DNA of 64,000 nt from Chryseobacterium sp. FH2 (GCF_001045455.1 NZ_LFNE01000011.1:62001-126000), one strand, 5' to 3'. Counted from the stretch's first letter, positions 54,385-63,016 are shown. The notes: generated from the sequence alone by a model not told the origin. Numbers and translations: made by a program.

Positions 54385-55142
54385 CACTTATTTTATCGGC
54401 AATTGGATTGGGTTTTGCTTCCGGTTTTCACTGTATCGGAATGTGTGGGCCTATTGCTTTGTCGATGGGATTGACAAAAAAGCAAGCCACCAACTTTTAT
54501 CTTCAAAATCTCACTTACCAATTTGGAAGAATTTTTACGTATTCGCTTTTAGGGGCAATATTAGGAATTATTGGTGAAGGTTTTGAAATGGCGGGTTTTC
54601 AAAAATATCTGACGATTGCCGTTGGTGTTTTGTTAATAATTATGGCTGTTTTTTCGTTTGGAGGAAAAGATTTTGCTTCGAAAATTCCGTTCTTTTCTAA
54701 ATTTTTATTTTCTGTAAAATCAAATTTAGGAAAACTGCTTCAGAAGGCAGATTACCGCTCAAGATTCACAACCGGTTTATTAAATGGTTTTTTACCTTGC
54801 GGAATGGTTTATATGGCTTTGACGGCCAGTTTAGCCAGTGGGGGAATTTGGCAGGGAGCTTCATATATGGCTTTATTCGGATTGGGGACACTTCCGTTTA
54901 TGTTTGCAGTAGTTCTGGTAGGAAATTTAATGAATCAAACCTTTAGAATAAAAGTTTTAAAAGTGATTCCTGTTGTCATGATCATTTTAGGAGGATTGTT
55001 TATTGTAAGAGGTTTGGAATTAGGTATTCCTTACATTTCTCCAAGAGCAGAAGCTATGACTATTTCTAAAGATAACCAGGGTGACTGCCATTTACCGGGC
55101 GATCACAGCACACATAATCATACGAATACAAATTGTCATTAA
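54375..55142 (+). CDS. SafE/TauE-like membrane protein with His-rich tail
   Basis: 255 aa with six to seven membrane helices of the sulfite exporter TauE/SafE (UreH-like) type: FASGFHCIGMCGPIALSMGL (about residues 14-33) and LLNGFLPCGMVYMALTASLA (about 135-154). Cys and His are concentrated in these helices (FHCIGMC, LPCGMV). The tail GDCHLPGDHSTHNHTNTNCH is rich in His and Cys and may bind copper or another metal. The position directly after ccoH suggests a role in metal supply for cbb3 oxidase; transport of sulfite is not supported by context. Confidence 0.85.
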   Translation: MEIALILSAIGLGFASGFHCIGMCGPIALSMGLTKKQATNFYLQNLTYQFGRIFTYSLLGAILGIIGEGFEMAGFQKYLTIAVGVLLIIMAVFSFGGKDFASKIPFFSKFLFSVKSNLGKLLQKADYRSRFTTGLLNGFLPCGMVYMALTASLASGGIWQGASYMALFGLGTLPFMFAVVLVGNLMNQTFRIKVLKVIPVVMIILGGLFIVRGLELGIPYISPRAEAMTISKDNQGDCHLPGDHSTHNHTNTNCH

Positions 55143-55157
55143 TAATAAAACTAAGCC

Positions 55158-55904
55158 ATGAAAAAAGCTCTATTTTTACTGCTTATCAGCCTTTTTGCAT
55201 TGCAGTCGTGCAATATAAACTCCGAAATTGTTTATCATAAAGATTCAGCTTCTACAGCTGTTATGGATATTGACATAAAACAATTTGTAAAAGAAATGAA
55301 AGCTATGACTCCGGATTCTTTGAAGGGTAAAGAATTTGGCGATATGGATAAACTTCCGGCCACATGGACCAGTATTTATGATATCGAAAAAAAAGAAGGA
55401 AAATTAAATACAAAAGATCCTGACTCGATAAGAATCATGAAAAAAATCTTCATGAAATCCAGTAAAGAAAATAATGAACCTACAGGATTTGCTTTGAAAC
55501 TGGATCACTTCAACCAGGCAGATTACAAAATGCTAAACAGCTATACCAAACAGGAAAAATTACCTTTAGACCAGAACATTTATAATAATTGGGACGGAAA
55601 AACGCTGACAATAGATACAGATAATTTTAATCTGAAAAATATTGAGGAAGCCATGAAAAAAAATTCTCCTGCAGGAGATGCTGAAAATGAAGGAAGCACT
55701 CAGGGAATGGTGATGATGTTCTTTAAGAAAGTAGGTACAACCCTGAAGTTTGATAATAAAATAAAATCAATATCCGGAAAGCATGATTGGTTTAAACAAA
55801 CTGACGACCATTCTGTGAGAATAGATTACGATTTAGAATCACTTTACGACAAAGAGAAAAAGCTGAAAAATCAGGATAAAAAGATAGTTATCATTACTGA
55901 ATAA
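55158..55904 (+). CDS. Lipoprotein of unknown function
   Basis: 248 aa. The lipoprotein signal at residues 1-18 ends LFALQSC, then NINSEIVYHKDSASTAVMDI. The rest is hydrophilic, lysine-rich and without Cys. Beta-like segments such as WDGKTLTIDTDNFNLKNIEE are spaced along the chain. It lies 15 bp after the SafE-like gene and is followed by a terminator, so it is the last gene of the cco-linked unit. No known domain is recognised. Confidence 0.8.
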   Translation: MKKALFLLLISLFALQSCNINSEIVYHKDSASTAVMDIDIKQFVKEMKAMTPDSLKGKEFGDMDKLPATWTSIYDIEKKEGKLNTKDPDSIRIMKKIFMKSSKENNEPTGFALKLDHFNQADYKMLNSYTKQEKLPLDQNIYNNWDGKTLTIDTDNFNLKNIEEAMKKNSPAGDAENEGSTQGMVMMFFKKVGTTLKFDNKIKSISGKHDWFKQTDDHSVRIDYDLESLYDKEKKLKNQDKKIVIITE

Positions 55905-55909
55905 CAAGA

Positions 55910-55939
55910 AACCCACCAGAAAATTCCGGTGGGTTTTTT
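55910..55939 (+). terminator. Terminator of the ccoG-H-SafE-lipoprotein unit
   Basis: AAACCCACC / GGTGGGTTT form a strong stem with the loop AGAAAATTCC, followed by TTTTTTATG. Confidence 0.85.
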
Positions 55940-55974
55940 ATGTAAAGTCATGCAGCTGATTATTTATTACTACC

Positions 55975-56355
55975 CTAGTTGCTGTCCTTCGACTTGTTTT
56001 TCCAAAATTCTACCTGCTCTTTCAGCTCTTTAATACGCTCTTCATACAATTCCGTTATTTTTTCAGACAGAGAATTGATGGTATTAATTGTCCCTACAAA
56101 CTGGAAAGCCATACCGCCTTTTTGCTCTGTATTTTCTTGGTCAAGATTATTAGTTTCGTCTGTAAGAAAATTTTCAGGTTTCATTTCAAATATTTCGCTT
56201 ATTTTTTCTATATGAGTCGCCCAAGAATGACTTTCTCCGTTTTCTATTCTGGCATATGCAGACTGGGAAATATGCAGCTTTTCTGCCATATCTTCCTGGG
56301 AGTATCCTTTAGACTTTCTTAGTCTCTTTATTTTCTCTGCAACATTGTTGGTCAT
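55975..56355 (-). CDS. XRE-family HTH regulator
   Basis: 126 aa. The N-terminal HTH_3 domain (about residues 8-62) reads IKRLRKSKGYSQEDMAEKLH with ISQSAYARIENGES. The C-terminal half forms a coiled coil (about 82-122, with LYEERIKELKEQVEFWKNK). The ATG at 56355 (MTNNVAEKIKRLRK) is used; the longer frame needs a TTG at 56376. It is divergent from a lipoprotein gene with an inverted repeat in between, and probably controls one or both. Confidence 0.88.
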   Translation of the reverse strand: MTNNVAEKIKRLRKSKGYSQEDMAEKLHISQSAYARIENGESHSWATHIEKISEIFEMKPENFLTDETNNLDQENTEQKGGMAFQFVGTINTINSLSEKITELYEERIKELKEQVEFWKNKSKDSN

Positions 56356-56407
56356 ATGTATACTATTTATAAACAAATATAAAAATAATTCTGTTACAAT
56401 GCCTTAC

Positions 56408-56439
56408 CCTATTTTCGGGTAGGTTTATGCAAAAATAGG
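56408..56439. promoter_or_regulatory. Inverted repeat CCTATTTT-N16-AAAATAGG (candidate operator)
   Basis: The two 8-bp arms (56408-56415 and 56432-56439) lie between the divergent XRE regulator and the lipoprotein gene. A second smaller dyad, ACCC-TATTTTC-GGGT, overlaps the left arm. It is a plausible site for the adjacent HTH protein. Confidence 0.35.
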
Positions 56440-56521
56440 TTTTATATTATAAATTCTTTTTCACACTTTTGTAGAGTAATAAAAAAAATTATATATTTAA
56501 CAACTTAAAACACACAAGTCT

Positions 56522-57118
56522 ATGAAGAAAAATTTAATTCTTCGGCTGATGCTGATGACAGCATTTGTCCTTTCTTTTCATTCCTGTAGAACTGATTTAG
56601 AAGCAATAACGGAACACAAAACTGAACCAGGTGATCATATCCATCAAAAAATCAGCACAGTTACTTTTCAAAAAGAAACTTTTCTAAGCGGAGTTAATGA
56701 GTTTAAAAGGTCAGCTAATTCTTTATCAGGTAAAAGCGGCTCAAACTCTGATTATCTGAAGAGATTTTTTATTGACGAAACATCCATTTATAAAATGGAT
56801 GTCAATAACATTCAAACCTATGCTTTACGAGCGTACAATATTTTTGAAAGTCCTGAGGTAGTTTACAATCTTGTTTATAGAAAAAATGGCAATGATGCAG
56901 CATTTTCAATTGTTGAGATTATAGATAACGAACTTATTCCTGTATATGATTCTCAGAAAGGTATCGTAATAAAAATAGATAATCTGTCTACTGCAAGGAT
57001 ATGTACAGATTTTTATTCCGTAGAAATATGGAACTGTAAAGAAAATGTGTCTTGGGACCAATGTGATAAGTGCGCTCAATGTCTTTTTACAAGTTCAGGC
57101 TATACTTCGTATGAATAA
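56522..57118 (+). CDS. Lipoprotein of unknown function, Cys-rich C-terminus
   Basis: 198 aa. The lipoprotein signal ends VLSFHSC (Cys at residue 22). The mature part includes EPGDHIHQKISTVTFQ, and NGNDAAFSIVEIIDNELIPV in the middle. The C-terminus holds a cluster of five Cys (WNCKENVSWDQCDKCAQCLF, about 170-189, plus one upstream) that could form disulfides or bind metal. No family is recognised. The divergent XRE gene may regulate it. Confidence 0.75.
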   Translation: MKKNLILRLMLMTAFVLSFHSCRTDLEAITEHKTEPGDHIHQKISTVTFQKETFLSGVNEFKRSANSLSGKSGSNSDYLKRFFIDETSIYKMDVNNIQTYALRAYNIFESPEVVYNLVYRKNGNDAAFSIVEIIDNELIPVYDSQKGIVIKIDNLSTARICTDFYSVEIWNCKENVSWDQCDKCAQCLFTSSGYTSYE

Positions 57119-57146
57119 AGATAAAAAGTTGGAAAGGTGAATAATA

Positions 57147-57348
57147 TATTACGATAATAAAGTTTCAGAAGATATTAAGTTTGAGTATAAAAAAACTATA
57201 TAAGTAAAGTATTTTATTCTGATAGAAGAACCCGCAATAATTGTTTTTAAATACATCTTCAACAAACAAAAAAAACTGGACAGAAATAGTGAAAAATGTT
57301 GATGGAAAAGACCTATATAAATGGGTCAGGCAAATTGAGTATTACTAA
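57147..57348 (+). pseudogene. Possible decayed coding remnant, three frames
   Basis: Downstream of the lipoprotein gene three short protein-like segments follow each other in three frames: YYDNKVSEDIKFEYKKTI, then SKVFYSDRRTRNN, then NWTEIVKNVDGKDLYKWVRQ with IEYY before a TAA. Each is hydrophilic and well formed, and the breaks look like single-base shifts. No start or signal peptide is visible. It may be the 3' end of a broken gene, or chance coding in AT-rich DNA. The parent family is unknown. Confidence 0.3.
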
Positions 57349-57350
57349 AA

Positions 57351-57380
57351 ACAAAAACCTCCAAATCCGGAGGTTTTTAT
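57351..57380 (+). terminator. Bidirectional terminator before the GlmU-like gene end
   Basis: AAAAACCTCC / GGAGGTTTTT form a perfect 10-bp stem with an AAATCC loop and T-rich ends on both strands. Confidence 0.85.
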
Positions 57381-57382
57381 AT

Positions 57383-58543
57383 TTAATAAGCATCAAAAAT
57401 ATGCTTCAAAATAGCCTTATCATCATCCGTAAGCTCTACTTTTCTTCTGGCCATTGCTCTTGCTGCTACTTCGTAGGCTTTATCCAATTTAAATCTTTCA
57501 TCACCTTTAAACCCTCCCCACGAAAAATTCTCTACCAAATTCGGGGGAAAACCTTCTTTAAAAATATTGGAAGCAACCCCCACAACCGTTCCGGTGTTTA
57601 ACTGAGTATTGATGGCTGTTTTGGAATGGTCACCCATAATAAGACCAGCAAACTGTAATCCCGTATCTTCAAAAGATTTTGTTCTGTAATTCCAAAATCT
57701 TACGTTCCCGTAATTATTTTTCATATTGGAAGAATTGGTATCTGCCCCGAAATTACACCATTCCCCAATCACCGAATTTCCGACAAAACCATCATGTCCT
57801 TTACTCGAATAACCAAACATGATAATATTATTTACCTCCCCTCCTACTTTACAATGAGGGCCAACCGTAGTTGCACCGTAAATTTTTGCTCCTAAATTAA
57901 ATTTAGAATCATCACATAAAGCAATAGGACCACGAAGATGGCAACCTTCCATCACTTCCGTATTTTTTCCGATGTAGATTTTTCCGGTTTTGGTGTTGAG
58001 TGTGGAGAATTCAATTTGTGCTCCTTTTTCTATGAACAAATCTTTTTTATCGCCTAAAAGACCATTGGTAGAAGAAAGCTCCTGAGAAGTTCTTCCTTTC
58101 GTCAGCAAATCAAAATCGAAATCAATCGCTTGATAATTGTATGTAAATAGATCTTTAGGCTTTTTAAAGAAAACAAGCTCTTCTTTAATATCAGTCATTT
58201 TTTCGATCTGATGTAAAGAAAAATCTTTCATATTGATTCTTGCCGCCACCAATTCATCTTCATAAACTAAAGCTTCTCCCTGTTTCAAATCTTTTATTTG
58301 CTGGATAACCGCTTCAGTCGGTAAAAAATTAGTTACCAAAAAAAGGCTTTCCTTTTTTTCAGGCTCTTTGAATTTATTTTGAAGATAAGTTTCCGTGAAA
58401 TAAGAAATTTCAGTATTCTCTAAAATTTTCTGCCATCTCTCAGAGAAAGTGAGGATTCCGCATCGCATTTCTGCAACAGGGCGGGTAAATGTTAACGGAA
58501 GAAAATCTTCCCAATATTGCGCATCTGAAAATACTATTTGCAT
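57383..58543 (-). CDS. GlmU-family putative sugar nucleotidyltransferase/acyltransferase
   Basis: 386 aa. The N-terminal half begins MQIVFSDAQYWEDFLPLTFT and resembles a reduced nucleotidyltransferase. The C-terminal half is a left-handed beta-helix of hexapeptide repeats (about residues 185-340), with TEVMEGCHLRGPIALCDDSK, GATTVGPHCKVGGEVNNIIM and SVIGEWCNFGADTNSSNMKN. Family members in Bacteroidota are annotated as GlmU-like, but a GlmU activity is not established. TATTTTTG at 58650-58643 on the minus strand could be its -7 element. It is monocistronic. Confidence 0.85.
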   Translation of the reverse strand: MQIVFSDAQYWEDFLPLTFTRPVAEMRCGILTFSERWQKILENTEISYFTETYLQNKFKEPEKKESLFLVTNFLPTEAVIQQIKDLKQGEALVYEDELVAARINMKDFSLHQIEKMTDIKEELVFFKKPKDLFTYNYQAIDFDFDLLTKGRTSQELSSTNGLLGDKKDLFIEKGAQIEFSTLNTKTGKIYIGKNTEVMEGCHLRGPIALCDDSKFNLGAKIYGATTVGPHCKVGGEVNNIIMFGYSSKGHDGFVGNSVIGEWCNFGADTNSSNMKNNYGNVRFWNYRTKSFEDTGLQFAGLIMGDHSKTAINTQLNTGTVVGVASNIFKEGFPPNLVENFSWGGFKGDERFKLDKAYEVAARAMARRKVELTDDDKAILKHIFDAY

Positions 58544-58552
58544 TTTTTATAA

Positions 58553-58680
58553 GAAGTTAGATGTTAGAAGCTAGATATTAGTAAATAAACAGCATCACTT
58601 ATTATGACTTCATGTTTATAGGTTTCTAAATTCCAGTTAACACAAAAATACAAATACTAAAACTAACTTCTAATATCTAA
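58553..58680. repeat. Inverted TTAGAAG-type repeat cluster
   Basis: GAAGTTAGATGTTAGAAGC followed by TAGATATTAG lies near 58553-58581. AACTTCTAATATCTAA near 58662-58680 is its near-complement. The units are variants of a 7-8 bp TTAGAAG/TTAGATA word. They sit in the 216-bp gap between the rpmE2 and GlmU-like genes. Confidence 0.4.
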
Positions 58681-58701
58681 ATCTTAAATTCTACATTAAA
58701 A

Positions 58702-58736
58702 AAATAAAAAAAGTCTTCCGGAAACCGAAAGACTCT
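58702..58736 (-). terminator. Terminator of rpmE2
   Basis: On the minus strand, AGTCTTTCGG-TTT-CCGGAAGACT is a 10-bp stem with one GU pair, followed by TTTTTTTATTTTTTT. Confidence 0.85.
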
Positions 58737-58759
58737 TAAATATCTTGAATAGCAAAAAA

Positions 58760-59011
58760 TTACTTAGCGAATTTTTTGTATTTGTTCATAAACTTATCAA
58801 CTCTACCTGCAGTGTCTACTAATTTTACTTTACCAGTGTAGAAAGGGTGAGAAGTTGAAGAGATTTCCATTTTGATCAATGGGTACTCTTGTCCTTCGTA
58901 CTCGATAGTATCTTTTGTTTCTGCAGTAGATTTGCAAAGAAACACCTCGTCGTTACTCATATCTTTGAAAACAACAAGTCTATAATTTTCTGGGTGGATT
59001 CCGTTTTTCAT
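58760..59011 (-). CDS. rpmE2: 50S ribosomal protein L31 type B
   Basis: 83 aa. It begins [20 protein letters not shown] and ends [20 protein letters not shown]. The zinc-binding CxxC of the type A protein is missing, which marks it as type B (YkgM-like). It belongs to the large ribosomal subunit. The start is ATG 59011. The frame stays open 38 codons upstream, but the predicted promoter and start site fall inside that stretch. Confidence 0.95.
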   Translation of the reverse strand: MKNGIHPENYRLVVFKDMSNDEVFLCKSTAETKDTIEYEGQEYPLIKMEISSTSHPFYTGKVKLVDTAGRVDKFMNKYKKFAK

Positions 59012-59083
59012 AATACAATTGTTAAAAAAATTAAAGTTTTGCTTTCGAAATAGTAATGGTATTTCTCTGCTAATTTTAGGGTG

Positions 59084-59113
59084 CAAAAATACAATATTTT
59101 TTTTAATATCCAA
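59084..59113 (-). promoter_or_regulatory. rpmE2 promoter
   Basis: On the minus strand, TTG (59113-59111), a 19-bp spacer and TATTTTTG (59091-59084) match the Bacteroidota consensus. The transcript would start near 59078, 66 nt before the ATG at 59011. Confidence 0.65.
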
Positions 59114-59162
59114 ATAGCTCTGCAATATTTTTTGTTTGATAAGAAATTCAAAGTATTTTCGT

Positions 59163-59170
59163 TAAATTTG
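59163..59170 (+). promoter_or_regulatory. Candidate -7 element of the beta-helix lipoprotein gene
   Basis: TAAATTTG lies 23 bp before the ATG. The nearest upstream TTG (59136-59138) is 24 bp away, longer than usual. Confidence 0.35.
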
Positions 59171-59193
59171 AAATCTATTAAACTTTAATTTCG

Positions 59194-60606
59194 ATGAAAT
59201 TCAAATTATTACTGGCTTTTTCTTTCTGGATGCTTCTGATGGCTGTATCTTGTAATAAGGATGATATTAACTTTGATCAGCCTTCTCAGCTGTTAAGTTT
59301 TTCAAGGGATACCGTTTTTTGCGACACGGTTTATCATCAGGTACGTTCTGAAACCTATGCTGTAAAAGTATATAATAATGAAGACAGAGATGTTTTGATC
59401 CCAAGAATCAATCTTGAAAAAGGAGCAGGCTCTTTATATAAGATCAATGTAGACGGAAAATCGGGATATGATTTTAAAGATGTTCCTTTAAGGAAAAAAG
59501 ACAGTCTTTATATTTTCGTTGAAATTGCTCCGGAGGCCACCGGACCGGAAGCCATTGCAGAAGATCGCGTGATCTTTACAAGTCCGGCAGGAGAACAGCA
59601 TGTCACCTTATTTTCAGTAGTGCAGGATGCCGAATTTTTCATTCAGACCCCATCAAATCCGAATATAATTGAAAATCACACAACCTGGACCAACAATAAA
59701 GCTAAAATTATTTACGGCGATTTGACTGTCGACTCCAATATTACACTAGATATACAGGCCGGAACAAAAGTATATTTCCATAAAAACAGCGGAATGAAAA
59801 TTTCTTCCGGAGCTTCTTTAAATATTAACGGAGCTTTAGATAATGAAGTCATCCTTCGTGGAGACAGAAACGATGCTGATCATGACACGCTTCCTAAAAA
59901 CTGGAATTCTATCAAACTGGAAGCAGGTTCTACTTTAAATATGAATCATGCAAGACTTTTCGGAGGTACCAAAGGGCTGGAAATGAAGCAGACTATTGCC
60001 AATATCAGCAATTCATTCATCCATACTTTTCAGGAATACGGGATTTATGCCGTGAACTCTACCGTGAATGCTAAAAACTTAGTCATGAACAATTGTGGGG
60101 AATCTTGTATCGGTATTTTCAGAGGTGGAAACCATACCTATACTCATGCTACAATTGCCAATTACTCTAAAGTGATGGGTTCATTTACCCGAAACGGAAT
60201 TTTTGCTACCAACGAATGGAAAAATGAAAACGGGCAAACTGAGCAGGGAGCTTTGCAACAGCTTAATGTTTTAAATAGCATAATATACTCAGACAAAGAT
60301 AATTCTATTGCTTTCGAACAAACTCCTGGGCAGCAATTCAATTTCTTGCTGCAAAACTGTTTGATAAAATATTCAAACACATCAGAGGCAGGATTTCAGT
60401 TTGATATAAACCCTTCAAGTGTTGTTCAATGTTATAAAAACGAAGATCCTCAGTTTATAAATTATTTTACCGCAAAGCTTAATTTAAGAGTAAAATCAGC
60501 ATCTTTTGCCAGAGGAAAAGGAAATACAACCATTGCAGGAACTGTTCCTACGGATATCGTGAATGTTTCAAGAACTACAAACCCTACTCTAGGAGCTTAT
60601 CAATAA
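59194..60606 (+). CDS. Lipoprotein with right-handed beta-helix-like repeats
   Basis: 470 aa. The lipoprotein signal ends LLMAVSCNKDD (Cys at residue 20). An Ig-like N-terminal part (about 40-145) contains EVAPEATG-type and VIFTSPAGEQHVTLFSVVQD segments. A parallel beta-helix region follows (about 165-430), with DLTVDSNITLDIQAGTKVYF and MNHARLFGGTKGLEMKQTIA. It probably sits on the cell surface or in the outer membrane. No catalytic residues can be assigned. The stop overlaps the start of the MazG-like gene by one base. Confidence 0.83.
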   Translation: MKFKLLLAFSFWMLLMAVSCNKDDINFDQPSQLLSFSRDTVFCDTVYHQVRSETYAVKVYNNEDRDVLIPRINLEKGAGSLYKINVDGKSGYDFKDVPLRKKDSLYIFVEIAPEATGPEAIAEDRVIFTSPAGEQHVTLFSVVQDAEFFIQTPSNPNIIENHTTWTNNKAKIIYGDLTVDSNITLDIQAGTKVYFHKNSGMKISSGASLNINGALDNEVILRGDRNDADHDTLPKNWNSIKLEAGSTLNMNHARLFGGTKGLEMKQTIANISNSFIHTFQEYGIYAVNSTVNAKNLVMNNCGESCIGIFRGGNHTYTHATIANYSKVMGSFTRNGIFATNEWKNENGQTEQGALQQLNVLNSIIYSDKDNSIAFEQTPGQQFNFLLQNCLIKYSNTSEAGFQFDINPSSVVQCYKNEDPQFINYFTAKLNLRVKSASFARGKGNTTIAGTVPTDIVNVSRTTNPTLGAYQ

Positions 60607-60932
60607 TGGAAATTACAAATCTGCAACAGCAAGTTGACGAATGGATAAAAACTATTGGTGTCCGTTATTTTAATGAACTGACCAATATGGCAATGCTAAC
60701 GGAAGAAGTAGGTGAAGTTGCCAGAATTATCGCCAGAAGATATGGCGAACAAAGTGAAAAGGAAAGCGACAAAAACAAAGATTTAGGCGAAGAATTGGCA
60801 GATGTGTTGTTTGTAACTTTATGTTTAGCCAACCAAACCGGAATAAACTTGCAGGAAGCTTTCGACAAGAAAATGAAAATAAAAACTGATCGCGACAAAG
60901 ACCGCCATCAGAATAATGAAAAACTGAAATAA
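60606..60932 (+). CDS. MazG-like nucleotide pyrophosphohydrolase
   Basis: 108 aa, single MazG domain. The metal-binding blocks are LTEEVGEVARIIARRYGE (EExxE type, about residues 30-47) and DLGEELADVLFVTLCLANQT (ExxD type, about 59-78). Such enzymes hydrolyse (d)NTPs to monophosphate and pyrophosphate, often to clear noncanonical nucleotides. The start overlaps the upstream lipoprotein stop by one base (TAATG), so the two genes are coupled. Confidence 0.9.
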   Translation: MEITNLQQQVDEWIKTIGVRYFNELTNMAMLTEEVGEVARIIARRYGEQSEKESDKNKDLGEELADVLFVTLCLANQTGINLQEAFDKKMKIKTDRDKDRHQNNEKLK

Positions 60933-60989
60933 GTGATGAATTAAATTATTTTTAACTCATCATCTTTAAATATAATGAAGTAAATAATA

Positions 60990-62219
60990 ATGAAGAAGCT
61001 TGAAAAATCAAAATTAATTGGAAATAAAACGATTCAGATCAGCGGTTCGAAAAGTATTTCGAATCGTTTGTTGATCTTAGAAAGTTTATTTAACAATATA
61101 AAAATCGGGAACCTGTCTAATTCTCAGGACACTCAATTGCTCAAAAAAGCACTAGGCGAGAATACTGAAACCGTAGACATTCACCACGCGGGAACAGCAA
61201 TGCGTTTCCTTACCTCATATTATTCTATCCAGGAAGGTAAAACTACGATTCTTACCGGTTCGAAAAGGATGAAAGAAAGACCTATCAAAAATCTGGTAAA
61301 TGCTTTACAGGATTTGGGAGTAGAAATTGAATATCTCCAAAATGAAGGTTTTCCTCCATTAAAAATCACAGGCAGAAAAATAACTGAAACTCAGGTAAAT
61401 GTTCCTGCCAATATTTCGAGTCAATTTATCACATCTTTGTTACTTATCGCAGGAAAATTAGAAAACGGACTGCAAATCAATCTTGTAGGCGAAGTGACTT
61501 CAAGATCTTATATTGAAATGACACTGGATATCTTAGCAAAATTCGGAATTCAGGCAAGTTTTGCCGGAAATACGATTAAGGTTGAACCATTTAACGAAAA
61601 CAACCAATTATCAACCGTGAATTATGAAGTGGAAAGCGACTGGAGCTCAGCTTCCTATTTCTACTCTATTGCAGCATTGGGAAGAGAAATCATACATCTG
61701 AAAAGCTTTTACAAAGAATCCACCCAAGGTGACTCTGCTATTACAAAAATTTATGAGCAGTTTTTCGGGATTAAAACAACTTTTGTTGAAGATGAACATC
61801 AATTAACACTTCAACCTGTTGAAAACTTCCAATTCCCGGAAAAAATTGTACTGGATATGAATAATTGTCCGGATATCGCTCAAACTCTTTGTGTAACTGC
61901 TGCTGCACTGAAAATCCCGTTTGAAATTTCAGGATTGGGGACGTTAAGAGTTAAAGAAACCGACAGGTTGCTGGCTTTATATAATGAATTGAAAAAATTA
62001 GGAACCGAAACTGAAATTACAGATTTGACGATAAAATCAACCCGTTTCAGCGAACCTCAGGAGAACATTTCAATTGCAACGTATCAGGATCACAGAATGG
62101 CAATGAGCTTTGCGCCGTTTTGCCTGATTAAAGAATTAAATATTGAGGAAGAAGATGTTGTGGAAAAATCTTATCCGATGTTTTGGGAGGATTTAAAAAT
62201 TATTTTATCTAAAAACTAA
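60990..62219 (+). CDS. aroA: 3-Phosphoshikimate 1-carboxyvinyltransferase (EPSP synthase)
   Basis: 409-aa shikimate-pathway enzyme that transfers enolpyruvyl from PEP to shikimate 3-phosphate. Substrate-binding blocks are ISGSKSISNRLLILES (about residues 17-32), HHAGTAMRFLTSYYS (about 66-80), VTSRSYIEMTLDILAKFG, RVKETDRLLALYNELKKLGT and DHRMAMSFAPF. It is a little shorter than the 427-aa E. coli protein. The stop overlaps the start of the SDR gene (TAATG at 62217-62221). Confidence 0.96.
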   Translation: MKKLEKSKLIGNKTIQISGSKSISNRLLILESLFNNIKIGNLSNSQDTQLLKKALGENTETVDIHHAGTAMRFLTSYYSIQEGKTTILTGSKRMKERPIKNLVNALQDLGVEIEYLQNEGFPPLKITGRKITETQVNVPANISSQFITSLLLIAGKLENGLQINLVGEVTSRSYIEMTLDILAKFGIQASFAGNTIKVEPFNENNQLSTVNYEVESDWSSASYFYSIAALGREIIHLKSFYKESTQGDSAITKIYEQFFGIKTTFVEDEHQLTLQPVENFQFPEKIVLDMNNCPDIAQTLCVTAAALKIPFEISGLGTLRVKETDRLLALYNELKKLGTETEITDLTIKSTRFSEPQENISIATYQDHRMAMSFAPFCLIKELNIEEEDVVEKSYPMFWEDLKIILSKN

Positions 62220-63016
62220 TGAATTTAAAAGTAATCATCATCACAGGAACCTCGTCAGGAATAGGTTTCGTTTTAGCAGAATATTTCGGAAAGAAAGGTC
62301 ATAAAGTGTACGGCCTAAGCCGAAAACATACTGAAAACCAATATTTTAAGTCTATCCCGACTGATATTACAGATAATAATGCCGTTCAAAATGCTGTTGA
62401 GGAAGTTTTGAAAACAGAAGCCGGAATCGATGTTCTTATCAACAACGCCGGAATGGGAATGGTGGGTGCTGTGGAAGATTCTTTGAAAGAAGATATTTTA
62501 AAACTATTTAATTTAAATCTTGTCGGGGCCGTTCAGATGATGAGTGCGGTGATGCCAAAAATGCGGGAAAAAAAATTCGGACAAATCATCAACATTTCCA
62601 GTATCGGAAGTGAAATGGGCTTACCTTTCCGTGGGTTTTATTCGGCTTCAAAATCTGCTTTAGACAAAGTGACGGAGGCAATGAGATATGAGGTATATCC
62701 TTGGAACGTTCACGTTTGTTCGCTTCATTTGGGTGATATTAAAACCAATATTGCAGAAAACCGGGTACGGACGAAAGTTTCTGAACCTTATAAAAACGTT
62801 TTCGATAAAGTCTATACTTTGATGAATTCTCATGTTGGTGACGGAACAGAACCTTTGGAAGTTGCAGAATATGTTGATGCACTTTTAACTAAAAACAAAT
62901 GGAAAGCTCATTATTATTTCGGCAAATTCGGTCAGAAAATAGGAGTCCCTTTAAAATGGATTCTTCCGCAGGGAACTTATGAGAATTTAATGAAGAAATA
63001 TAATAAACTGACTTAG
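62219..63016 (+). CDS. Short-chain dehydrogenase/reductase
   Basis: 265-aa Rossmann-fold oxidoreductase. The cofactor motif is GTSSGIGFVLAEYFGKKG (about residues 10-27). The NNAGMGMVGAVEDS block and the catalytic Ser and YxxxK in FRGFYSASKSALDKVTEAMR (about 141-160) are intact. The substrate is unknown. It is coupled to aroA by a one-base overlap, but a role in the shikimate pathway is not implied. Confidence 0.9.
   Translation: MNLKVIIITGTSSGIGFVLAEYFGKKGHKVYGLSRKHTENQYFKSIPTDITDNNAVQNAVEEVLKTEAGIDVLINNAGMGMVGAVEDSLKEDILKLFNLNLVGAVQMMSAVMPKMREKKFGQIINISSIGSEMGLPFRGFYSASKSALDKVTEAMRYEVYPWNVHVCSLHLGDIKTNIAENRVRTKVSEPYKNVFDKVYTLMNSHVGDGTEPLEVAEYVDALLTKNKWKAHYYFGKFGQKIGVPLKWILPQGTYENLMKKYNKLT

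Noticed and set aside
59012..59125. N-terminal extension of the L31 frame
   Set aside because: The extra 38 residues are not L31-like and would span the predicted rpmE2 promoter and transcription start.
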